This document shows, piece by piece, positions 16,432 to 24,304 of a stretch of 64,000 bases of DNA. A program made the translations under genes and the position numbers. The stretch's first letter is position 1; each line of letters opens with the position of its first letter. The notes under the pieces were generated by a model. The model made no database searches. It saw only the letters and a program-made list of their open reading frames with translations, and had not been told where the DNA came from. The DNA is from Ancylobacter sp. IITR112 (lineage in GTDB: Bacteria; Pseudomonadota; Alphaproteobacteria; Rhizobiales; Xanthobacteraceae): NCBI RefSeq assembly GCF_041415945.1, contig NZ_JBGCUS010000001.1, forward strand, positions 3,876,501-3,940,500, read 5' to 3'.

Positions 16432-17766
16432 TCACCCCCGCGCCAGCGTTTCCAGAAAGCGGATCGCCTCGCCCTTGGCCGGCGTCACCAGTTCGCCTTC
16501 CCACATCACCCGCTTGCCGCGAATGAGCGTGCCGACCGGCCAGCCCGTCACCTCGACCCCGTCATAGGGCGTCCAGCCGGCCTTGGAGGCGATCCACTCA
16601 TTGCGGATGGTTTCGCGGCGCTTGAGGTCGACAATGGTGAAGTCGGCGTCATAGCCCACCGCGATGCGGCCCTTGGTGGCGATGTTGAAGATGCGCGCCG
16701 GGCCAGCGCTGGAAAGGTCGACGAAGCGCTCCAGCGTCAGCCGGCCGGCATTCACATGGTCGAGCATGGTCGGCACGAAGGTCTGCACCCCGGTCATGCC
16801 CGAGGGGCTGGCCGGATAGGGCTTGGCCTTCTCTTCCCGCGTGTGCGGGGCATGGTCGGAGCCGAGCACGTCGACCACGCCCTCCGCCAGCCCGCGCCAC
16901 AGCGCCGTCCTGTGCCGCGCCTCGCGCACCGGCGGATTCATCTGCACCAGCGTGCCATGGGTGGCGTACCAGGAAGCGTCCATGGTGAGGTGATGCGGCG
17001 TCACCTCGACGGTCGCGACATCCTTCTGGCCGCGCAGATACTCGATCTCTTCCTGTGAGGTGATGTGCAGCACATGCACGCGCTTGCCCTCGCTGCGGGC
17101 GAGGTTGACCAGCCGCGTGGTGGCGGTCAGCGCGGCGATCTCGTCGCGCCACACCGGGTGCGAGGAGGCGTCGCCCGGCACGCGCAGGCCCTTGCGCTCC
17201 TCCAGCCGCGGCTCGTCCTCGCAATGGAAGGCGGCGCGGCGGCGGATCACCTTGAGGATGGCGCGCACGCCGGGATCGTCGGCCACCAGCAGCGAGCCGG
17301 TGGAGGAGCCGATGAACACCTTCACCCCCGGCACGCCGGGCAGCATTTCCAGCTCGGGCAGATCGTTCACATTGTCATGCGTGCCGCCGACGAAGAAGGC
17401 GAAGTCGCAATGCATGCGGTGATGGGCGCGGGTGAGCTTGTCTTCCAGCGCCCCGGCGGAGGTGGTGAGCGGGTTGGTGTTGGGCATTTCGAACACGCCG
17501 GTGACGCCGCCCATGACGGCGGCGCGCGAGCCGGATTCGAGGTCTTCCTTATGGTCGAGGCCGGGTTCGCGGAAATGCACCTGGGTGTCGATGACGCCGG
17601 GCAGCAGATGCAGGCCGGTGCAGTCCACCGTCTCGCCCGCCTGCGCCGCGTCGAACGCGCCGAGGCCGGCAATGCGCCCGCCGCGAATGCCGACATCGCG
17701 CGCGGCGATGCCGTCCTGGTTCACCACCGTGCCGCCCTTGAGGAGAAGATCGAAGGTCTCAGTCAT
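16432..17766 (-). CDS. pyrC: Dihydroorotase
   Basis: This amidohydrolase closes carbamoyl-aspartate to dihydroorotate in pyrimidine synthesis. The 444-residue protein is of the long type I form: metal-binding DTQVHFREPG, an EMPNTNPLTT loop, HVLHITSQEEI, VEVTPHHLTMD and the catalytic GSDHAPHTREEK. It ends with the DADFTIVDL composite domain. Allantoinases are related, but the EMPNTNP and HFREPG patterns and the HAPHTREEK loop favour dihydroorotase. No aspartate carbamoyltransferase gene lies beside it; many alphaproteobacteria have pyrB-pyrC pairs, so this may be a second or relocated copy. Confidence 0.87.
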   Translation of the reverse strand: MTETFDLLLKGGTVVNQDGIAARDVGIRGGRIAGLGAFDAAQAGETVDCTGLHLLPGVIDTQVHFREPGLDHKEDLESGSRAAVMGGVTGVFEMPNTNPLTTSAGALEDKLTRAHHRMHCDFAFFVGGTHDNVNDLPELEMLPGVPGVKVFIGSSTGSLLVADDPGVRAILKVIRRRAAFHCEDEPRLEERKGLRVPGDASSHPVWRDEIAALTATTRLVNLARSEGKRVHVLHITSQEEIEYLRGQKDVATVEVTPHHLTMDASWYATHGTLVQMNPPVREARHRTALWRGLAEGVVDVLGSDHAPHTREEKAKPYPASPSGMTGVQTFVPTMLDHVNAGRLTLERFVDLSSAGPARIFNIATKGRIAVGYDADFTIVDLKRRETIRNEWIASKAGWTPYDGVEVTGWPVGTLIRGKRVMWEGELVTPAKGEAIRFLETLARG

Positions 17767-17869
17767 GCTGTCCCCGCCGGTGATGAGAGAGGGTGCCGCC
17801 GCGCCGGCGCCGGCTCGCTCTTACGCCAAAGCGCGGCGCAGGTGAACGCCTTCCGTCCCCGTCGGCGGC

Positions 17870-19045
17870 TTACACCAGCGCGAACTGCACCCGCACGGCG
17901 GTGCCGCGGCTGGGCTCGACCCGGTTGGCGAGTTCCACCTTGCCGCCGAGCTGGGAGGCGAGGCTCTGGATGATGCGCCAGCCGAGCCCGTCGCTGCGCG
18001 AGAGGTCGGCGCCGGGCGGCAGGCCGCGCCCGTCATCGGCGATGGTCATCTCGTAGCGGCCGGCCGCGGCGGGCAGCACGGTGATGACGATGAGGCCGGT
18101 CTCGGCGCCGACAAAGGCGTGCTTGAGGGAATTGGTGACGATCTCCGCCACCAGCATGGACAGGGTGGTGAGCTGCGCCACATTCAGCGGCAGGTTCGGC
18201 GCGTCCACCGTGCAGCCAATGCCGGGCGTGCCGGAGGCGGTGACGAGATCGCAACAGAGCTGGCGCAGGAACTGGTCGGTGGGCAGGTCCAGCCGCTCGG
18301 GGGCGTAGAGCTGGCGGTGGATGCGGGCGATGGTGTCGAGCCGCGAGCGCGCCTCGTCCAGCGCGGTGATCGCCTGGCCCGCATCCTGCCCCACCTTGCG
18401 CTTCTGCAGGCTGAGCAGGGCGGCGACGAACTGCATGTTGTTGGCGACGCGGTGCTGCAGCTCCTGGAACATGGTGCGCTGGTTCTCATAGAGCCGGGCG
18501 GTGGTCTCCTTCTCGCTTCGCAGCCGATCGGCGGCGCTGAAGGTGAAGTGGATCAGCGTGATGTCGATGGCGGCGATGACGACGAAGAAGCCCAGCGCCA
18601 GCAGGCTCTGGCCGTCGATCCGCATCCCGTTGGCCGGACCGATGAAGAAGAACCAGGCGGCGAAGGTGGAGAGCACCGCGCAAGTGATGCCCGGCCGCAG
18701 CCCGCAGAAGAAGGTGGTGAGGATCACCGCCGGGAAGAAGGTGAGGAAGGGGAAGCCCGGCGGCAGCACATCGTCCACCGCGAAGCGCAGCGCCAGGGCG
18801 AAGCCGAACATCGCCACCCCCACCGCGTCCGGCAGCCAGGGATGGCGGCGCAGCGGCTGGGCGGCCTGCACCAGCGACCAGAAGAACGAACGGTCCACGC
18901 TGTCGCGCCCGGTCGCGTCGTCCCGCGTGGGGGTGTCGTCTCGTGCCGCACGCCCATCGCCTGCCGTCGCTTCGCCGTGCGCGGCCGGATCGGTCGTGCC
19001 GCCGGTGCGCGCGGCCTCCCGCTGACGGGCCAAACCGTCCATCAT
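17870..19045 (-). CDS. Membrane sensor histidine kinase (DUF4118 plus HisKA_2)
   Basis: The 391-residue protein starts with about 50 polar residues, then three to four close membrane segments (PDAVGVAMFGFALALRF, FLTFFPAVILTTFFCGL, CAVLSTFAAWFFFI, LALGFFVVIAAIDITLI) in the DUF4118 pattern seen in KdpD. A HisKA_2 domain follows with the phosphoacceptor His in FQELQHRVANNMQF, then an ATPase domain with N-box EIVTNSLKHAF and G-boxes DDGRGLP and SDGLGWRI. Such kinases often feed the general stress response or CheY-like partners. No response regulator is adjacent. It is divergent from the Crp/Fnr regulator gene across about 220 bp, which suggests shared control. The signal is unknown. Confidence 0.88.
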   Translation of the reverse strand: MMDGLARQREAARTGGTTDPAAHGEATAGDGRAARDDTPTRDDATGRDSVDRSFFWSLVQAAQPLRRHPWLPDAVGVAMFGFALALRFAVDDVLPPGFPFLTFFPAVILTTFFCGLRPGITCAVLSTFAAWFFFIGPANGMRIDGQSLLALGFFVVIAAIDITLIHFTFSAADRLRSEKETTARLYENQRTMFQELQHRVANNMQFVAALLSLQKRKVGQDAGQAITALDEARSRLDTIARIHRQLYAPERLDLPTDQFLRQLCCDLVTASGTPGIGCTVDAPNLPLNVAQLTTLSMLVAEIVTNSLKHAFVGAETGLIVITVLPAAAGRYEMTIADDGRGLPPGADLSRSDGLGWRIIQSLASQLGGKVELANRVEPSRGTAVRVQFALV

Positions 19046-19262
19046 GGGCGAAAGGTCGAGGGGCGGGCGGACGCCGGCCGGTTGCGGAGAGGCGCCCCGT
19101 CGCGCGCCGTGGAAGTCGCAAGCATCAGATCAGGACTCCCCATCGCGCGCCCCCGTGACGGTGCGCGAGTGTGCCCGTTTGTACCCAACTCGTCACCTCG
19201 GTTCTGTCCCTTTGTGAACATTTCCCCATGCGGTGCGTTGATAGGGAAACGGGGACCGGACC

Positions 19263-20078
19263 ATGCGCCTCAACGAGGAAGACCAGACGGGCAGCAGCGG
19301 CGGGGCGGTAGCCTCGTCGGGCGGCAACAACCTGCTGGGCGCGCTGCGCCCGGCCGATTTCGCGCTGCTGCGCGCGCATCTCAAGCGCATCGACCGGCCG
19401 GCCGGCGCCGTGCTCTACGAGCCGGGCGACGATGTGCGCCATGTCTATTTCCCCTGCGGGCAGACGCTGGTCTCCTTCATGGTGCTGCTGGAGGACGGAA
19501 AGCAGGTGGAGATCACCAGCATCGGCCGCGAGGGCGCGGTCGGCGGCATTGTCAGCCAGGGAAGGCTGCCGGCCTTCGCCCGCGCCGTGGTGCAGATGGA
19601 AGGCCCGCTGCTGCGGCTCGACGGCGGCGAGCTGGAGCGGGCGAAGGAGATATCGCCGCCGCTGCGCAACCTGTTCGCCCGCTATGCCGACTGCCTGCTG
19701 GCGCAGGTTTTCCAGTCGGTCGCCTGCAACGCCACCCATTCCATCGACCAGCGCACCGCCAAATGGCTGCTCGCCGCCCATGACCGCACCGGCGACGACA
19801 CGCTGCGCCTGACCCAGGAACAGCTCGCCGCCATGCTGGCGGTGGGCCGCCCCTATATCAGCCGGGTGCTCGGCGAGATGAAGGCGGCCGGCGCCGTCGA
19901 GCCGCGCCGCGGGCGCATCCGCATCACCGATTCCGAGCGGCTGCGCGGCCTGTGCTGCGGCTGCCATGCGGCGGTGAAGCGGCATTTCGACGAGGTGCTG
20001 AGCGGCGTCTATCCCCGCGCCAATGAGGTGGCCGGCCACGGCATGGTCATCACCAACGGCCCGTCCTTCCGCCCGTGA
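19263..20078 (+). CDS. Crp/Fnr family transcriptional regulator
   Basis: The 271-residue protein has an N-terminal cyclic-nucleotide-like sensor domain (AGAVLYEPGDDVRHVYFPC, EITSIGREGAVGGIVSQG) and a C-terminal winged helix-turn-helix (LTQEQLAAMLAVGRPYISRV, then RRGRIRITD). FNR-type iron-sulfur cysteines are absent from the N-terminus. The Cys-rich end LCCGCHAAVKRHFD is typical of a rhizobial subgroup whose effectors are not known to me. It is divergent from the histidine kinase gene. The next gene starts within about 70 bases, so they may share a transcript. Confidence 0.9.
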   Translation: MRLNEEDQTGSSGGAVASSGGNNLLGALRPADFALLRAHLKRIDRPAGAVLYEPGDDVRHVYFPCGQTLVSFMVLLEDGKQVEITSIGREGAVGGIVSQGRLPAFARAVVQMEGPLLRLDGGELERAKEISPPLRNLFARYADCLLAQVFQSVACNATHSIDQRTAKWLLAAHDRTGDDTLRLTQEQLAAMLAVGRPYISRVLGEMKAAGAVEPRRGRIRITDSERLRGLCCGCHAAVKRHFDEVLSGVYPRANEVAGHGMVITNGPSFRP

Positions 20079-20149
20079 GCAGGAGGGAGGAAGGTTCCCG
20101 CAGCCCTGCCCTGCCGGCGCGGGCCTTGTGCGCGGCGCGCGGAAATGGC

Positions 20150-21040
20150 ATGCGCGCCGTCATGGAACACGACAACATCCCGCCCGTCATCTCCTCCTTC
20201 GCCACGCTGGCGCCGCGCTACGATCTCGTCCTGTGCGACGTGTGGGGCGTGCTGCATAATGGCGTCGCCGGTTCCCCGGCGGCGGCGGATGCGCTGCGGC
20301 GCGCGCGGGCGGGCGGGACGACGGTGATCCTCGTCTCCAACGCCCCGCGCGAGCCGGAGGGTGTCGCCCGCATTCTCGACGGCTTCGGCATTCCGCGCGA
20401 CGCCTATGACGCCATCGTCACCTCCGGCATGGTCACCAGCGCGCTGCTGGCGCAGCGGCCGGGGGTGAAGATGTGGCATCTCGGCCCGGAGCGCGATCTC
20501 GGCATCTATAAGGGGCTCGACCTCACCCTCGCCTCCTTCGACGAGGCGGAGCTGATCGTCTGCACCGGCCTGTTCGACGACACGGTGGAGACGCCGGACG
20601 ACTATGCCGACACGCTGGCGGCGGCGCGCGGCCGGGGCCTGCCCTTCATCTGCGCCAACCCGGATATCGTGGTCGAGCGCGGCGGCGACCTGATCTGGTG
20701 CGCCGGCGCCATCGCCGAGGCCTATGCGGAACTCGGCGGCGAAGTGGTGTTCTGCGGCAAGCCGCACCGCCCCATCTACGAGACCGCCTTCGCCACGGCG
20801 GCGAGGCTGCGCGGCGCGCCGGTGGAGAAGGCGCGCGCCATCGCCATTGGCGACGCGCTGCGCACGGATCTCGCCGGGGCGCTGGGCCATGGCATTGACT
20901 GCCTGTTCGTCGCGGCCGGCATCCATGCCGGCGAACTCGGCCTCGAACAGGGCGCCGAGGTGGATGTGAAGGCGCTGGCCCGCCTGCTTGCCGACGGGCC
21001 GGGGCGCCCGGCGGCGGTTACCACGCGCCTCGCCTGGTAG
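20150..21040 (+). CDS. HAD superfamily hydrolase, subfamily IIA
   Basis: This is a 296-residue phosphatase-like HAD protein. Motif I is LCDVWGVLHNG, motif II is ILVSNAPREPEG, the Lys is in FCGKPHRPIYE, and motif III/IV is AIGDALRTDLAGA. A large C2-type cap lies between motifs II and III, as in NagD-like proteins. It resembles the TIGR01459 family of alphaproteobacteria, whose substrate is not established. The ATG chosen gives MRAVMEHDN; an ATG four codons later is equally possible. A GTG overlapping the preceding stop would add an unlikely low-complexity leader. ribF follows in the same direction about 95 bp on, an arrangement common in related genomes. Confidence 0.87.
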   Translation: MRAVMEHDNIPPVISSFATLAPRYDLVLCDVWGVLHNGVAGSPAAADALRRARAGGTTVILVSNAPREPEGVARILDGFGIPRDAYDAIVTSGMVTSALLAQRPGVKMWHLGPERDLGIYKGLDLTLASFDEAELIVCTGLFDDTVETPDDYADTLAAARGRGLPFICANPDIVVERGGDLIWCAGAIAEAYAELGGEVVFCGKPHRPIYETAFATAARLRGAPVEKARAIAIGDALRTDLAGALGHGIDCLFVAAGIHAGELGLEQGAEVDVKALARLLADGPGRPAAVTTRLAW

Positions 21041-21134
21041 GCGCCCGGATTGACGGCGGCGCGGGACGGGGCCACTTAAGCAGCCGCCTCTCCCGACGCC
21101 TCCAGGGGCGCCCCTCCCGTTGCGTTGCGCTGAC

Positions 21135-22085
21135 ATGACCCACGCCGCCGCCTCCCCGCACCCTTTCCCCATCCTGCGCGAGGGTGACGCGCTGCCCCCG
21201 GCCCTCGCCCGGCCGGTGGTCGCCATCGGCAATTTCGACGGCGTGCATCGCGGCCACCGGGCGGTGATCGGCACCGCCATCGACCAGGCGCGCTCGCTCG
21301 GGCGCCCGGCGCTGGCGCTGACATTCGAGCCGCATCCGCGCGCCTATTTCCGCCCGGCCGAGCCGATCTTCCGCCTGACGCCGGAGCCGATGAAGCTCAA
21401 GCGCCTGAGCGAGACCGGGCTCGACGGCGCTGTCGTGCTCGCCTTCGACGCCACCATGGCCGGGCGCGAGGCGGAGGATTTCGTCGCCGCCATCCTCGTC
21501 GCCCGGCTCGGCGTCGCCATGGTGGTGGCGGGCTATGATTTCCATTTCGGCAAGGGCCGGGGCGGCTCGCCGCTATTCCTGCGCGAGGCCGGCAAGCGCC
21601 ATGGCTTCGGGGTGGAGATCGTGCCGCCGCTGCTCGACGAGGGCGCGCAGATCTCTTCCAGCGTCATCCGCGCCGCGCTGGCGCAGGGCCGCGTCGAGCA
21701 GGCCGCCCATATGCTGGGCGCGCCCTTCGCCATCGAGGCCGAGGTGGTGCATGGCGACAAGCGCGGGCGCGAACTCGGCTACCCCACCGCCAATATGCGG
21801 CTCGACCCGGCGGTGACGCTGGCGCACGGCATCTATGCGGTGACGGTGGAGATCGACGGCGTGCGCCACAAGGGCGTGGCGAGCTTCGGCCGCCGCCCGA
21901 CCTTCGATGACGGCGCGCCACGGCTGGAGACCTTCATCTTCGACTATGCCGGCGACCTCTATGGCCGCGTGCTCACCGTCGCCTTCCATGCCTGGCTGCG
22001 GCCGGAGCTGAAATTCGATGGCATCGACGCGCTGATCGCGCAGATGGACATCGACAGCGCCCGGGCCCGCGCGGCGCTGGGGTAG
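21135..22085 (+). CDS. ribF: Bifunctional riboflavin kinase / FAD synthetase
   Basis: RibF phosphorylates riboflavin to FMN and adenylates FMN to FAD. The 316-residue protein has the N-terminal nucleotidyltransferase (VVAIGNFDGVHRGHRAVIG, FEPHPRAYFRP, DFHFGKGRGGS, ISSSVIRAAL) and the C-terminal kinase with GRELGYPTANM, HGIYAVTV and DLYGRVLTVAF. The stop codon TAG is the first part of a rhizobial repeat that begins TAGAGCGTTTTCGAGCGAAG, so the gene end and the repeat coincide. It is in line with the HAD gene. Confidence 0.95.
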   Translation: MTHAAASPHPFPILREGDALPPALARPVVAIGNFDGVHRGHRAVIGTAIDQARSLGRPALALTFEPHPRAYFRPAEPIFRLTPEPMKLKRLSETGLDGAVVLAFDATMAGREAEDFVAAILVARLGVAMVVAGYDFHFGKGRGGSPLFLREAGKRHGFGVEIVPPLLDEGAQISSSVIRAALAQGRVEQAAHMLGAPFAIEAEVVHGDKRGRELGYPTANMRLDPAVTLAHGIYAVTVEIDGVRHKGVASFGRRPTFDDGAPRLETFIFDYAGDLYGRVLTVAFHAWLRPELKFDGIDALIAQMDIDSARARAALG

Positions 22086-22138
22086 AGCGTTTTCGAGCGA
22101 AGTGGATACCGGTTCGCGGGAAGAAAACGCGACAAAAG
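22083..22138 (+). repeat. Rhizobial intergenic repeat (TAGAGCG...GGATACCGG type)
   Basis: The core TTTCGAGCGAAGTGGATACC, then GGTTCGCGGGAAGAAAACGC, is a repeat widespread in Rhizobiales genomes (from memory). A second copy in reverse orientation lies at 42155-42211. This copy supplies the TAG stop of ribF. Confidence 0.8.
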
Positions 22139-22150
22139 AAAGAGTTAGCA

Positions 22151-23056
22151 TCAAAGCTCGGCGCTGCCGGGAAGTTCGGCGGCGAGCGCGTCGAGGGCGA
22201 GGCGCAGTTTCATCGGCATATGCGGCGCCGCCGGCCACAGCGCATGGGTGGCCAAGACCTGGCGCGGTACGTCCGCCAGCAAGGGCACCAGCGCGCCGCT
22301 GTGAACCCGCGCGCGGATGAGCCAGCAGGGCAGCCAGGCGAGGCCGTGCCCCGCCTCGGCGGCATCGGCGATCGCCTCAAGGTCGTCAAAGCGTAGCCGG
22401 CTCGGCGGCGTCACCGCCACCGGCGCGCTGTCGCCGTGGGGAAACTCCCACGGCCGCACCCGGCCGTCGCGGGCATAGGTCACGGCATGGTGGCGGTGAA
22501 GGTCGTCGAGATGCCGGGGCACGCCCGCCACCGCGAGATAGGCGGGGGCGGCGCAGACGGTCATGCGCTGCAGCCCGACGGTGCGGGTCATCAATCCGTG
22601 GCCTGACCCGATGGCGCCATTGCGGATGGCGAGATCGAACCCGTCCTCGACCAGATCGACCAGCCGGTCCGACAGGGCGAGATCGAGTTCGAGCCGGGGA
22701 TGGCGGGCGGCAAGTTGCGCCAGCACGGGCGCGACGCAGCGCCGCCCGAACAGCAGCGGCGCGCTCACCCGCAGGCGGCCCGTGGCCTCGCGCCGCCCGC
22801 TCTCCAGCGTCGCCCGGCCGGCGCGCAATTCGCCCAGCGCCCGCACGCAATGCTCGTAATAGCGTTGGCCGTCCTCGGTGAGGCTCAGCGCGCGGGTGGT
22901 GCGGTGGAACAGCCGCACCGAGAGCCGGCCTTCCAGCCGCGCCACCGTCTTCGCCACCGCCGACCGGGTCAGGCCGAGGCGGGCGCCCGCGGCCGAGAAG
23001 CTGCCAGTGTCCACCGCCGCGACGAAAGCGTCCACGCCTGCCAGAACCTCGCTCAT
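22151..23056 (-). CDS. LysR family transcriptional regulator
   Basis: The 301-residue regulator has an N-terminal winged helix-turn-helix (VDAFVAAVDTGSFSAAGARL, then AVAKTVARLEGRL and LFHRTTRALSLT) and a type 2 periplasmic-binding-like effector domain starting around GRLRVSAPLLFGR. It resembles the PecT/DsdC-like cluster that controls a divergent oxidoreductase. The start MSEVLAGVDAF is the family start; open frame further upstream crosses the intergenic region and is rejected. The neighbouring oxidoreductase gene is divergent, and a symmetrical site lies between them, consistent with the classical LysR arrangement. Confidence 0.93.
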   Translation of the reverse strand: MSEVLAGVDAFVAAVDTGSFSAAGARLGLTRSAVAKTVARLEGRLSVRLFHRTTRALSLTEDGQRYYEHCVRALGELRAGRATLESGRREATGRLRVSAPLLFGRRCVAPVLAQLAARHPRLELDLALSDRLVDLVEDGFDLAIRNGAIGSGHGLMTRTVGLQRMTVCAAPAYLAVAGVPRHLDDLHRHHAVTYARDGRVRPWEFPHGDSAPVAVTPPSRLRFDDLEAIADAAEAGHGLAWLPCWLIRARVHSGALVPLLADVPRQVLATHALWPAAPHMPMKLRLALDALAAELPGSAEL

Positions 23057-23079
23057 GCCGCTCTCCGCTCGCTCTGCCG

Positions 23080-23106
23080 GTATTGGCGCCAAATAGTCGC
23101 CAATAC
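23080..23106. promoter_or_regulatory. Candidate LysR operator between divergent genes
   Basis: GTATTGGC (23080-23087) and GCCAATAC (23099-23106) form a perfect 8-bp inverted repeat separated by 11 bases, and an inner TTGGCGCCAA palindrome overlaps the left arm. It lies 24 bases upstream of the regulator start, in the 129-bp divergent gap, where LysR-type binding sites are expected. Confidence 0.6.
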
Positions 23107-23185
23107 GGTGAGAAACTAGCGCGACCGGAGACACACCTTCAACCTTACAACGCTCCGAGACGTTTTCGCTCACGGAGCAAGGACC

Positions 23186-24226
23186 ATGAACGCAGACACG
23201 ATTCCCGCCACGATGCGGCGCTGGGAGATGGACGGTTTCGGCCGCGCGGCGCTGGAACTGCGCGAGGTGCCGGTGCCCCGGCCCGGCCCGGGCGAGGTGC
23301 TGGTGAAGGCGGCGGCGGTGGCGCTGAACTACCGCGACCTGCTCATCATCGCCGACGGCATGGGCGCGCCGCTCGCCTTTCCCTTCACGCCCGCTTCCGA
23401 TCTCGCCGGCACCGTCGTCGCCACCGGCGAGGGCGCGGCGCGCTTCGCGACCGGGGCGCGGGTGATCTCCACCTTCTTTCCCGGCTGGATCGACGGGTTG
23501 CCGCAAGGCGATTCCGCCCGTCTGCCCTATCAGGCGCTGGGGGGCGCCTATCCCGGCGTGCTCGCCGACTATGTCGCGCTGCCCGAGGCCTGGCTGTCGG
23601 CGGCGCCGGCGGCGTGTCCGCTTGAGGACGCCAGCACCCTGCCCTGCGCCGGGCTCACCGCCTGGTTCGGGCTGGTCGAGCGCGGCGGGCTCCGGGCCGG
23701 CGACACCGTGCTGGTGGAAGGCACCGGCGGCGTCGCGCTGTTCGGGGTGCAGATCGCCAAGGCCATGGGCGCGCGCGTCATCGTGGTTTCCGGCAGCGCC
23801 GCCAAGCGGGAGCGCGCCCGCGCGCTCGGCGCCGACATCCTCATTGACCGCACGCAGGGCGACTGGGTGGACGCGGTGCGGGCGGCGACCGGCGGACGCG
23901 GTGCCGACCATGTTCTCGCGCTGGCCGGGGGCGCCGCGCTCGGCCGGGCGGTGGAGGTGGCGGCGATCGGTGGGCGCATCGCCCAGATCGGCGTCATCGA
24001 GGGCTTCGAGGCGTCGCTGCCGCTCGGCCCGCTGATGCTGAAGCAACTCACCGTCAACGGCATCGGCGTCGGTCATCGGCGGGCGCTGGAGGATCTTGTG
24101 CGGGCGGTCGACGCGACGGGGCTGAGGCCGGTCATTGATGGCCGCTACCGGCTGGCGGAGCTGCCGGCGGCTCTCGACCATCTCGCGCGCGGCGCCTTCG
24201 GCAAGATCGTGGTGACGCCCGGCTGA
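23186..24226 (+). CDS. Medium-chain dehydrogenase/reductase, quinone oxidoreductase-like
   Basis: The 346-residue protein is an NAD(P)-dependent MDR enzyme. It has the GroES-like domain (VPVPRPGPGEVLVKAAAVAL, then NYRDLLIIADG) and a Rossmann domain with VLVEGTGGVALFGVQIAKAM. The catalytic zinc Cys of alcohol dehydrogenases is replaced (LNYRDL), which points to a zinc-independent quinone reductase-like activity, although databases often call such proteins 'zinc-dependent alcohol dehydrogenase family'. It is divergent from the LysR gene, which probably controls it, and ileS follows after about 80 bp. Substrate unknown. Confidence 0.87.
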   Translation: MNADTIPATMRRWEMDGFGRAALELREVPVPRPGPGEVLVKAAAVALNYRDLLIIADGMGAPLAFPFTPASDLAGTVVATGEGAARFATGARVISTFFPGWIDGLPQGDSARLPYQALGGAYPGVLADYVALPEAWLSAAPAACPLEDASTLPCAGLTAWFGLVERGGLRAGDTVLVEGTGGVALFGVQIAKAMGARVIVVSGSAAKRERARALGADILIDRTQGDWVDAVRAATGGRGADHVLALAGGAALGRAVEVAAIGGRIAQIGVIEGFEASLPLGPLMLKQLTVNGIGVGHRRALEDLVRAVDATGLRPVIDGRYRLAELPAALDHLARGAFGKIVVTPG

Positions 24227-24304
24227 ACGGCCGCATCCCCCGCCCTCCCTTGCACGCGCCCGGCGCTGCGCTTAAACCGGGCGCGAAGGCTTAAGGAGCG
24301 CGTC

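Noticed and set aside
22151..24181. LysR protein extended far upstream on the minus strand
   Set aside because: The extra frame runs antisense through the oxidoreductase gene; the family start at 23056 fits and leaves the operator intergenic.
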